Translations under genes and position numbers: made by a program
NCBI GenBank assembly: GCA_030616535.1
Contig: JAUWXE010000008.1
Location: forward strand, 1 to 20,160
Source: Candidatus Aerophobota bacterium
GTDB taxonomy: Bacteria; Aerophobota; Aerophobia; Aerophobales; AE-B3A
DNA length: 20,160 bases
Reading direction: 5' to 3'
Shown here: in pieces, positions 14,139-20,160 of the stretch
Layout of the letters: the number at the start of each line of letters is the position of its first letter
How positions within the stretch are numbered: position 1 is the first letter of the stretch
The notes under the pieces: model-generated
Told to the model about the DNA's origin: nothing
The model's input: the letters and a program-made list of their open reading frames with translations, nothing else
Databases searched by the model: none

Positions 14139-16166
14139 ATGGCAGAAATGAGTTTAATTGATTACACTAAGTTCAGATTAAAACCCAATGGAGAGGTCCG
14201 GGAAATTTTTAAAGGGGTAAACAGGATACATATCCTTTCCTGCGGCAAATGCTACCAAAAGTTTGAAGAGGAAAATGAAGAGGAATATACACAGCTTTTG
14301 AAGATTTTGGGGAAAGAGTATAAAAAAATTGCCGGTTATACAAAAATTGATTTTTTATGTAACAATTTTTTGTCTAAAAAGAAGATTTTAAGTTCAGATC
14401 TTTCTAATTGTGATAGTGTAGGAGTAATTTCCTGCGGTCTGGGAGTCCAGTTTGTGGCCAAGCTTTTAGAGAGAAAACCTGTTTACACTTTGGCTGATTC
14501 GGTTCCCCAGAGTGGAAATTCTACAAGCGAGGTTGGCTATCACGGTATTTCCTTGGAAAAAGAAAAATGTGCCGGTTGCAACCAGTGTTATTTAAATTTA
14601 ACTGGAGGGATCTGTCCTATAACAGACTGCCCCAAATCTCTTTCAAATGGTCCCTGTGGAGGAGCAAAGAATGGAAAGTGTGAGGTAAATCCAGAGCTTG
14701 ACTGTGCCTGGGTAAAGATTTACGAGCGATTTAAAAAACAGGGGAAAAAGCTTACCTTGGAATCTGTTCAAATAAGAGACTACTCTAAGCCATCTTTAGA
14801 GCTTAAAAGTGATTTATCCTTACAAAATCAAACTCTTAGAGGTGAGGGATTTTATGGAGGCTTGTATCCCTTGGAGAAAAAAGAGGAAACTAAGGACAAA
14901 AAAATAGAGAATTTCCCAGAACCAAAAACAGCGGTTATCTTTCTTTCTCAACACACCGGTGAAAGAGCTAAACCTTTAGTTAAATCGGGTGATAAGGTAA
15001 AAGTTGGGCAGAAGATTGGAGAGGCTGATGGTTTTATTTCCTCCCCTATTCACTCAAGCATAAGCGGAAAGGTTATTTCTATAGAGACAAGAGTTCATCC
15101 GGTATCTGGAAGAAAAGACTTAGCCATAGTAATAGAAAATGATGGAGAAAATAAGTTTGATCCTTCAATTCAACCTTACAACGATTTTGAGAACCTATCA
15201 AAAGAGGATCTATTAAAAATAATAAGGGAAAAGGGAATTGTTGGTCTTGGTGGAGCAATGTTTCCCACTCATGTAAAGCTTTCGCCTCCCAAAAGGATAG
15301 ATACTTTAATTGTAAACGGATGTGAATGCGAGCCTTATTTAAATAGCGATAACAGGATGATGATTGAGTATCCAAAAGAGATTTTTGTAGGAATAAGGAT
15401 AGTTCAAAAAATTTTAGGAGTCAAGGAGGTTCTTGTAGGAGTTGAGGATAATAAACCTGAGGCTATAAAATCTTTAAGTAATTTTTTAGATAAATCCTCC
15501 TTAGTGGAGATAGTTAGCTTAAAAACCAAGTATCCTCAAGGTGCGGAAAAGACACTAATTAAAAGAATCTTGGGCAGAGAGGTTCCTGAAAGAGGGCTTC
15601 CATTAGATGTGGGGGTGGTGGTTTTAAACGCAGGTACAATTTTTGCTATTTATCAGGCAGTGGTAAAAGGAGTTCCTTTACTTCAAAGGGTTATAACGGT
15701 ATCCGGGGAAAACTTGACCAGGTCAGGAAATTACTGGATTAAGATAGGAACACCATTTAAAGATATTATTGAGTGTTGTCTTAATAAAGGAGGAGGTGAA
15801 AGGTTCTTAGAAGAATACGAGTTAAAAATGGGCGGTCCAATGATGGGGATTTCTCAGGAAAGTTTAGATTCATCTGTTATAAAAGGAACAACTGGTCTTA
15901 TTATCTTAAGAAAATCACTGGTAAAGGTTTCTGAGGAGAGAGACTGTATAAAGTGTGGTCGTTGTGTAGAAGTCTGCCCTGTGCAACTTTATCCTCTTTA
16001 CTATGGTTTTTATGGGAAAAAAGGTGATCTGGAAAAGGCAATTAGCTACAATGTGGAGAGTTGCATAGAATGTGGATGCTGTGAATCCATCTGTTCTTCA
16101 AAGATTTCCCTTTTAAGTTTTATCAAAAAGGAGAAAGAGTATGCTTGCAGTTCAAATAAAGCCTGA
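14139..16166 (+). CDS. MetV-RnfC fusion: electron-input subunit of a methylene-THF reductase complex
   Basis: A 675-aa two-part protein. Residues about 1-215 are a MetV-type (MTHFR C-terminal zinc/Fe-S) domain: C35-x2-C38, C74, C99, then the hallmark set C144, C147, C150, C159, C164, C173, C181, C189 with the GGICPITDCPKSL and CGGAKNGKCEV stretches. A Lys/Glu-rich linker (about 216-262) leads to a full-length RnfC (about 263-675): a lipoyl-like fold (KVKVGQKIGEADGF), the NADH/FMN region GLGGAMFPTHVKL (369-381) and NGCECEPYLNSDNR (393-406), GGPMMG (565-570), and two [4Fe-4S] motifs (C603/606/609/613 and C642/645/648/652). No rnfABDEG is present, so it is not the membrane Rnf pump. In Acetobacterium woodii MTHFR consists of separate MetF, MetV and RnfC2; here RnfC2 carries its own MetV. 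Likely role: oxidise NADH and pass electrons to the MetV/MetF pair. Overlaps the next gene by 26 nt. Confidence 0.9.
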   Translation: MAEMSLIDYTKFRLKPNGEVREIFKGVNRIHILSCGKCYQKFEEENEEEYTQLLKILGKEYKKIAGYTKIDFLCNNFLSKKKILSSDLSNCDSVGVISCGLGVQFVAKLLERKPVYTLADSVPQSGNSTSEVGYHGISLEKEKCAGCNQCYLNLTGGICPITDCPKSLSNGPCGGAKNGKCEVNPELDCAWVKIYERFKKQGKKLTLESVQIRDYSKPSLELKSDLSLQNQTLRGEGFYGGLYPLEKKEETKDKKIENFPEPKTAVIFLSQHTGERAKPLVKSGDKVKVGQKIGEADGFISSPIHSSISGKVISIETRVHPVSGRKDLAIVIENDGENKFDPSIQPYNDFENLSKEDLLKIIREKGIVGLGGAMFPTHVKLSPPKRIDTLIVNGCECEPYLNSDNRMMIEYPKEIFVGIRIVQKILGVKEVLVGVEDNKPEAIKSLSNFLDKSSLVEIVSLKTKYPQGAEKTLIKRILGREVPERGLPLDVGVVVLNAGTIFAIYQAVVKGVPLLQRVITVSGENLTRSGNYWIKIGTPFKDIIECCLNKGGGERFLEEYELKMGGPMMGISQESLDSSVIKGTTGLIILRKSLVKVSEERDCIKCGRCVEVCPVQLYPLYYGFYGKKGDLEKAISYNVESCIECGCCESICSSKISLLSFIKKEKEYACSSNKA

Positions 16167-16779
16167 AGAAGAGATACTGCCAAAAATTTCAGGAAAAAAA
16201 CTTTTTATCTTTGTATGTCTTGGCTGTCAGGAAGTTTATTTTCCCAGGGAAGATGTAGAAAGGTTTATAAATAATTTAAGGGAGGAAATTGTGGGAAAGG
16301 CCTTGCTTGATTATCTATGCAATAGGGAATTTGTTGGGGAATATGTTAAAGGATATTCTAAGCAAATAGAAAGGGCGAATGTGATTCTTGTTTTTTCATG
16401 TGGAGTGGGAGTTCAAGTTGTTTCCTCGCTATTGGAAGATAGAGTTGTCTATACAGGTTGTGATACTCTTTATTTAAATGGATTTCAGGGACTGACCAGT
16501 CAGGAGTTTAACTGTAATCAATGCGGGGAATGTTACCTTAACTATACTGGAGGAATCTGTCCCATTACAAACTGCCCCAAATCTCTTTTAGATGGTGCCT
16601 GTGGAGGAGCAAAGAATGGAAAATGTGAGGTAGATCCAGAGGCTGATTGTGCCTGGATTTTAATTTATAAGAAGTTGGAAAAAATAGGGAAGTTAGATAT
16701 ATTAAAGAAAATTCTATCACCAAGAGATCACTCTAAGATAATTACAGAATCTCTATCACGGGAGGAAATTGAAAGATGA
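16141..16779 (+). CDS. metV: MetV, stand-alone methylene-THF reductase small subunit
   Basis: A 212-aa protein of the MetV family, which binds MetF and carries metal/Fe-S sites in acetogen methylene-THF reductases. Cysteines: C26-x2-C29, C60, C87, C107 and the C-terminal octet C125, C128, C131, C140, C145, C154, C162, C170. The octet has exactly the same spacing as in the MetV domain of the preceding fusion gene, so both copies should be metal-loaded. The N-terminal halves of the two copies are far more divergent than the Cys-rich parts. AAAAGGAG just before the ATG supports this start despite the 26-nt overlap with the fusion gene. The end overlaps metF by 4 nt (ATGA). It probably bridges MetF and the MetV-RnfC subunit. 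Confidence 0.92.
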   Translation: MLAVQIKPEEEILPKISGKKLFIFVCLGCQEVYFPREDVERFINNLREEIVGKALLDYLCNREFVGEYVKGYSKQIERANVILVFSCGVGVQVVSSLLEDRVVYTGCDTLYLNGFQGLTSQEFNCNQCGECYLNYTGGICPITNCPKSLLDGACGGAKNGKCEVDPEADCAWILIYKKLEKIGKLDILKKILSPRDHSKIITESLSREEIER

Positions 16780-17651
16780 ACTTTTCTGAAAAGCTAAAAA
16801 GTGGAAAATTTCTTATTACCTCTGAGGTAGGTCCTCCTAAGGGGATAAATATTGATAAGAGTTTGGATGAAGCAGAACTCTTGAAGGAGAAAGTGGATGG
16901 ATTTAATGTTACTGACCTGCAAAGTTCAGTGATGAGGCTTGGTTCCTTAGCAGTATGTCATCTTTTAGCTAAAAGGGGTTTGGAGCCAATTTTTCAGATA
17001 ATCTGTAGAGATAGAAATAGACTTGCTCTTCAATCAGACCTGTTAAGTGCCTATGTTTTAGGGATAAGAAATGTTTTAATTTTAACTGGAGATCATCCAG
17101 TTTTAGGAGATCATCCAGAGGCAAAACCAGTTTTTGACCTGGATTCGGTGAGTCTTTTAAAAGTTACCTCTGGTCTAATAGAAGGAAAGGATATGAAAGG
17201 AAACGATCTGGATGGAAAACCAGATTTTTGTCTTGGAGCAGTGGTAAATCCTGGAGCAGATCCCTTGGAGCCTCAGTTAGTTAAGATGGAGAAAAAGATT
17301 GAAGTAGGGGCAAGGTTTTTTCAGACCCAGGCTGTTTACGATCTGAAAAAATTTGAAGAATTTATGAAAAAAGCAGAGCAATTTGGTGTTCCCATCTTGG
17401 GGGGGATAGTTATTCTAAAATCATCAGGAATGGCCAGATATATGAATGAAAAAGTTGCCGGAGTTTCTGTCCCAGAAAAGTATATTAAAATGATGGCAGA
17501 GGCAAAAAAAGGGGAAAGAGCTAAAGTGGGTATTCAAATTGGTGCTGAGCTAATTAGGGATATGAAGGACCTTTGCCAGGGCGTTCATATTATGCCTTTG
17601 GGATGGGAAAGATACGTTCCTGAATTACTAAAAGCCTCTGGACTTGACTAA
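16776..17651 (+). CDS. metF: Methylenetetrahydrofolate reductase, catalytic subunit
   Basis: FAD enzyme that reduces 5,10-methylene-THF to 5-methyl-THF, used in the methyl branch of the Wood-Ljungdahl pathway or for methionine synthesis. At 291 aa it is the short bacterial TIM-barrel form. SEVGPPKG carries Glu17, equivalent to the catalytic Glu28 of E. coli MetF, and ILTGDHP carries Asp106, equivalent to Asp120. FQTQAVYD and the later GGIVILKS stretch match barrel-strand motifs. GGGAGG lies about 9 nt before the ATG, which overlaps the metV stop. Its placement behind metV-rnfC and metV indicates that it works in that complex rather than alone with NADH. No other Wood-Ljungdahl gene is in the window, so a pathway assignment is inference. 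Confidence 0.95.
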   Translation: MNFSEKLKSGKFLITSEVGPPKGINIDKSLDEAELLKEKVDGFNVTDLQSSVMRLGSLAVCHLLAKRGLEPIFQIICRDRNRLALQSDLLSAYVLGIRNVLILTGDHPVLGDHPEAKPVFDLDSVSLLKVTSGLIEGKDMKGNDLDGKPDFCLGAVVNPGADPLEPQLVKMEKKIEVGARFFQTQAVYDLKKFEEFMKKAEQFGVPILGGIVILKSSGMARYMNEKVAGVSVPEKYIKMMAEAKKGERAKVGIQIGAELIRDMKDLCQGVHIMPLGWERYVPELLKASGLD

Positions 17652-17679
17652 GATTTACAAGATACTTTAAAGAGGTCAA

Positions 17680-18714
17680 TTACCGGTTTCTTCGACTGCT
17701 AAATTTCGGTGATAGGTATTTTAAAGGATTTCGTGCTTTACCGTCCTTAACTACAGCAAAAAAGAGATGAGGCCCGGTAGACCGACCAGTATTGCCGCTC
17801 AAGCCTATCTTTTGACCCTGACGAATATATTGTCCTCTCCTTACCAGCACCCGGGAAAGATGAGCATAATAGGTATAAGTATTATCACCTCCTCTAATAA
17901 CCACTAATTTCCCATACCCCTTGTTCCATCCCTTACCCCCATAGGCCACTACCACCCGACCACTGTTAGAGGCTCTTATCGGGGTTCCTGTATTCACAGC
18001 TATATCAATCCCCCGATGATATTCCCTTCCCTTTTTGGTGAAAGGATTACGCCTCCAGCCAAAACCTGAACTGATCCGTCCCCGAGCCGGCCAGATAAAG
18101 GTGTAAAGTGGTTTAATAGCTGGGACAAAGATCTTTTGTCCTACTGGGATAAGGTGAGGATTTTCAATCTGGTTAATCTGAATAATTTCGTATAAAGAGA
18201 CATCATAGGTTCTGGCAATGTGGCTCAGAGTTTGGCCGCGCCGAACCTGGTAGATAAAGCCATCCATATTGTAGATCTTTAATTTCTGACCGGGATAGAT
18301 GGGTTCTGAGGGACAGAGATTATTAGCATGGACCACGGTACTAAGGTGTAGACCATGCTCTCTAGCTATGCCCCAAAGGGTAGCGCCCGGCTTTACCTCG
18401 TAGGTCTCGACCTTAAGTAGATTTTTTTTCTGAACTTCATTTGGGCTTTGATTTGAATCGCTCTCTGTATCTTTCTGTTCTGCTTTTTCCTTTTCCGGCA
18501 AGGAGCGTTCTCTATCATTGGCGGATTTCAGGTATCTGTCGTCTCGGCTGAGTGTGCTGGACTTCATCTCTCTATCAGCCGGATTTAATGAGGTATCTTG
18601 ACCCTGAGGATGCTTCACCAGCACCTTGAAGGCAACCAAGACTAACACGAAAGAAAGTAATCCTAGCAAGCAAATTTTGAATTTTTCTGCCCGCCAATTC
18701 TTTAGTTGAAACAT
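17680..18714 (-). CDS. Membrane-anchored LysM-LysM-LytM (M23-like) cell-wall protein, degenerate zinc site
   Basis: I place the start at the ATG at 18714 (344 aa): AAAGGGGG lies 7 nt upstream, whereas the longer reading from GTG at 18768 has no good site. A short basic N-terminus, one membrane segment (about 13-33), and a charged low-complexity linker (about 38-100) lead to LysM domains at about 104-148 and 154-198 and an M23/LytM domain at about 205-330. Ligands H233 and D237 (HRGID) and H285 (YAHLS) are present, and His316 in GPHLFF is the first His of HxH. The second position of HxH, a zinc ligand in LytM, is Phe. The protein may therefore be a non-enzymatic amidase activator like NlpD/EnvC rather than an endopeptidase. 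It converges with metF, with a 28-bp gap and no clear terminator. Confidence 0.88.
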   Translation of the reverse strand: MFQLKNWRAEKFKICLLGLLSFVLVLVAFKVLVKHPQGQDTSLNPADREMKSSTLSRDDRYLKSANDRERSLPEKEKAEQKDTESDSNQSPNEVQKKNLLKVETYEVKPGATLWGIAREHGLHLSTVVHANNLCPSEPIYPGQKLKIYNMDGFIYQVRRGQTLSHIARTYDVSLYEIIQINQIENPHLIPVGQKIFVPAIKPLYTFIWPARGRISSGFGWRRNPFTKKGREYHRGIDIAVNTGTPIRASNSGRVVVAYGGKGWNKGYGKLVVIRGGDNTYTYYAHLSRVLVRRGQYIRQGQKIGLSGNTGRSTGPHLFFAVVKDGKARNPLKYLSPKFSSRRNR

Positions 18715-18806
18715 TGGCTTTCCCCCTTTAGGTTTGTGAGATCGACTTTGACATTTAACTTCTACCACCTCTGTCTAGATGAGCTCAACTTTGAAATTTA
18801 TACTTC

Positions 18807-18835
18807 AATATAATCCAACCCCACCAGGGTGTCAA
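18807..18835 (-). promoter_or_regulatory. Sigma70-like promoter of the LysM/LytM gene
   Basis: Minus-strand TTGACA (18835-18830), 17-bp spacer, TATATT (18812-18807), about 95 bp upstream of the chosen ATG. The TSS would lie upstream of both candidate starts, so it does not by itself decide between them. Confidence 0.65.
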
Positions 18836-18922
18836 ATGATTGTTACGTTAAAGCTTGAAGGTCCTGTAAGTGTGGATGGTTTACCTTCTTGAAGTTTTCA
18901 ATCATGTAGTTCTTGGAGAACC

Positions 18923-18968
18923 AAAAGCGGACCTATTAGCTTTTACAAAAAGCGGCATCTAAGCTTTT
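18923..18968. repeat. Two tandem AAAAGCGG...GCTTTT dyads upstream of lacI-type gene
   Basis: Unit 1 (18923-18944) and unit 2 (18948-18968) both start AAAAGCGG and end AGCTTTT, so each is a 6-bp-stem hairpin and the pair is a 25-bp direct repeat. They sit 30-75 bp upstream of the -35 box of the regulator gene, a location suited to an activator or repressor site. No U-tract follows, so they are poor terminators. The rest of the 18836-18999 stretch shows only a weak GAAGGT/ACCTTC dyad (18857-18885). Confidence 0.45.
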
Positions 18969-18999
18969 CCGCAATAGGAGGCTGTTACAGAATAGGGGG

Positions 19000-19027
19000 T
19001 TGACAAAACAATTTTTTATATTATAAT
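19000..19027 (+). promoter_or_regulatory. Consensus sigma70-like promoter of the LacI-family regulator
   Basis: TTGACA (19000-19005), 16-bp spacer, TATAAT (19022-19027): both boxes perfect. Operator-like repeats begin 3 bp after the -10 box, so RNA polymerase and the regulator would compete. Confidence 0.8.
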
Positions 19028-19069
19028 TATGTAAACGTTTAGCTAATCGTTTAGGTAACTGTTTACATA
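19028..19069 (+). promoter_or_regulatory. Triple tandem LacI-type operator array
   Basis: Three abutting 12-mers: GTAAACGTTTAG (19031-19042), CTAATCGTTTAG (19043-19054), GTAACTGTTTAC (19055-19066). The first and second are near-palindromes with a central CG, the usual form for LacI/PurR-family sites; the third is degenerate at its centre. The outermost nine bases, TATGTAAAC and GTTTACATA, form a perfect inverted repeat across the whole array. The array spans the predicted transcription start, so autorepression by the downstream gene is likely (inference). Confidence 0.6.
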
Positions 19070-19082
19070 TTGGGAGTAGCAT

Positions 19083-20111
19083 ATGAAAAGGAAACCTCGT
19101 CCCACTATTAAAGATGTGGCCCAATCTGCTGGGGTATCTGTAGCTACAGTATCTGCGGTAATTAATAAAAGCCGTTTTGTGAGCGATGAATTAGTAGGGA
19201 AAGTATTGAAAGTTATAGATAAGCTGAACTATTACCCCAACCGAATAGCTCGAGGATTAAAAACACAAAAGAGTCTCATTGTTGCTTACATTATTCCTGA
19301 TATTAATAATCCTATTTTCGCCCGGCTAGCTCGAGGAGTACAGGATACCATGGAAAAGGCTTCTTATGATGTTTCTTTATATAATACCGATTTTTCTGAT
19401 AAGAAGTTATTTCGTCATTTGACAACTATTGTAGAAAGCCGAGTTAGTGGAATAATACTGAGTGCTTGGCACAACCCAAAAGTAAAAGAAGCAATATCTT
19501 TGATACAAAACCTAAATATTCCCTTGGTTATTGTTCATTCTCCTCGTAACCTGGATAATGTTGATTCTATTCTTATAGATGATAAAAAGGGAGCTTATGA
19601 GGCTACTTGCAATTTAATTGAATGGGGACATAAACGCATTGTTTCCCTGGGAGTAAAAAATAGTACAACCAGCCGTCTGCGAGAGGAGGGCTATAGAAAA
19701 GCTTTAGTAGAGAATGAATTAGCACAGGAAAAAGGGTTAATAGTTCAAACAGATAATTTTTCTCCAGGCGACGCTTTCCTCACCACCCAAGAATTATATA
19801 AATCTAATTTAAGTTTTACTGCTATCTTTGCTCATAGCGATCTGCTGGCCATTGGGGCAATGGAAGCAACTTTAGAAAGAGCGCTGAAAATCCCTGAGGA
19901 TATCTCCATAATAGCGTTTGATGATACCTACGCATCGCTGGCCCTACCTAAGCTCACTACTATGCACGTACCCAACTATGAAATAGGTAAAAAAGCAGCT
20001 GAGATTCTGTTGAGAAGGCTAAGCTCTGCATCGGTTACTGAGCCTCCCACCCATGAGGAAATTGTTCCTACTTTTATAGAACGAAAATCAACCAGAGATT
20101 TGTTAAGGTGA
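19083..20111 (+). CDS. LacI/PurR-family transcriptional regulator
   Basis: A 342-aa regulator. The N-terminal helix-turn-helix (about 8-30) reads TIKDVAQSAGVSVATVSAVI, followed by the hinge region PNRIARGLKTQKS (52-64), which inserts in the minor groove at the central CG of the operator in this family. The rest is a periplasmic-binding-protein-like sensor (about 65-335), with PDINNPIFARLARGV and the later AFDDTYASLALPKLTT stretch. The effector, probably a sugar or nucleoside, cannot be told from sequence. GGGAG lies 6 nt before the ATG. The gene is preceded by a consensus promoter and operator array and followed within 50 bp by a strong ribosome-binding site for another plus-strand gene, its probable target. 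Confidence 0.95.
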   Translation: MKRKPRPTIKDVAQSAGVSVATVSAVINKSRFVSDELVGKVLKVIDKLNYYPNRIARGLKTQKSLIVAYIIPDINNPIFARLARGVQDTMEKASYDVSLYNTDFSDKKLFRHLTTIVESRVSGIILSAWHNPKVKEAISLIQNLNIPLVIVHSPRNLDNVDSILIDDKKGAYEATCNLIEWGHKRIVSLGVKNSTTSRLREEGYRKALVENELAQEKGLIVQTDNFSPGDAFLTTQELYKSNLSFTAIFAHSDLLAIGAMEATLERALKIPEDISIIAFDDTYASLALPKLTTMHVPNYEIGKKAAEILLRRLSSASVTEPPTHEEIVPTFIERKSTRDLLR

Positions 20112-20115
20112 TTCA

Positions 20116-20131
20116 ATTTAAAACGTTAAAT
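20116..20131 (+). promoter_or_regulatory. Possible further regulator half-site after lacI-type gene
   Basis: A 16-bp stretch with an AACGTT core and A/T flanks, similar to the centre of the operators at 19031-19042, lies between the regulator stop and the next ribosome-binding site. Symmetry is only partial. Confidence 0.3.
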
Positions 20132-20150
20132 CTACGAAACTGTCCGAAAT

Positions 20151-20160
20151 GAGGAGGTGA
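20151..20160 (+). promoter_or_regulatory. Strong Shine-Dalgarno of the next gene, at the window edge
   Basis: GAGGAGGTGA is almost the full complement of the 16S rRNA 3' end. No start codon is inside the window, so the gene itself lies just beyond base 20160, 40 bp after the regulator stop and probably in the same operon. Confidence 0.7.

Noticed and set aside
14139..16166. RnfC portion as part of a membrane Rnf ion pump
   Set aside because: No rnfA, B, D, E or G lies nearby, and the neighbours are MetV and MetF, so an RnfC2-type soluble role fits better.
17652..17679. Bidirectional terminator between metF and the LytM gene
   Set aside because: The 28-bp gap has no stem followed by a T-run on either strand.
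18715..18768. N-terminal extension of the LysM/LytM protein from a GTG start
   Set aside because: The ATG at 18714 has a far better ribosome-binding site and gives a normal signal-anchor N-terminus; the 18 extra residues look non-conserved.
18836..18892. Small plus-strand ORF of 18 codons between the LytM gene and the regulator
   Set aside because: No ribosome-binding site, it begins within the -35 region of the opposite promoter, and no recognisable sequence.

Overview
The window reads as chromosomal DNA from an anaerobic, probably uncultivated bacterium of moderate to low GC. Bacterial sigma70-type promoters, a bacterial-type prolyl-tRNA synthetase, NusA/IF-2, and several oxygen-sensitive, ferredoxin- or NADH-linked enzymes point that way: a ferredoxin-EtfA flavoprotein set and an RnfC-linked methylene-tetrahydrofolate reductase. 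The phylum cannot be fixed by eye. The gene set would suit candidate phyla such as Aerophobota, Atribacterota or Omnitrophota, but that is a guess.

Left block (1-7710, all minus strand): one long operon read proS - nusA - infB - ylxP - truB - ribF - pckG (the last running off the left edge). It is a cut-down version of the classic NusA/IF-2 operon: rimP, ylxR, the L7Ae-like gene and rbfA are all missing, and a 17-bp-arm palindromic element lies in the place rbfA often takes. A GTP-type PEP carboxykinase gene is translationally coupled to ribF at the end.

Middle block (7723-13964, minus strand): lysE-type exporter, a TGS-domain GTPase, then an operon acyl-CoA dehydrogenase - etfB - etfA (with an N-terminal 2x[4Fe-4S] ferredoxin domain) - endonuclease Q-like protein. 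The first three genes of this operon look like an electron-bifurcating acyl-CoA dehydrogenase of the CarCDE type. EndoQ is a DNA-repair passenger that ends in a textbook beta-clamp-binding pentapeptide.

Right-centre block (14034-17651, plus strand): a tight three-gene operon from a consensus promoter. It encodes a MetV-RnfC fusion, a second stand-alone MetV and MetF. This looks like the MetF-MetV-RnfC2 type of methylene-tetrahydrofolate reductase known from Acetobacterium, but with RnfC2 carrying its own MetV domain. NADH would feed electrons through FMN and Fe-S clusters to the MetF flavin. It is the most novel item here.

Right end (17680-20160): a minus-strand membrane-anchored LysM-LysM-LytM protein whose M23 domain has lost one zinc ligand, and a plus-strand LacI-family regulator whose promoter is followed by three abutting 12-bp operator-like repeats. 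A strong ribosome-binding site in the last ten bases announces a further plus-strand gene beyond the edge.

Seven sigma70-like promoters can be read; six have a 16-bp spacer. No rRNA, tRNA, CRISPR array or complete transposase gene was found, and no gene-free stretch exceeds 320 bp.
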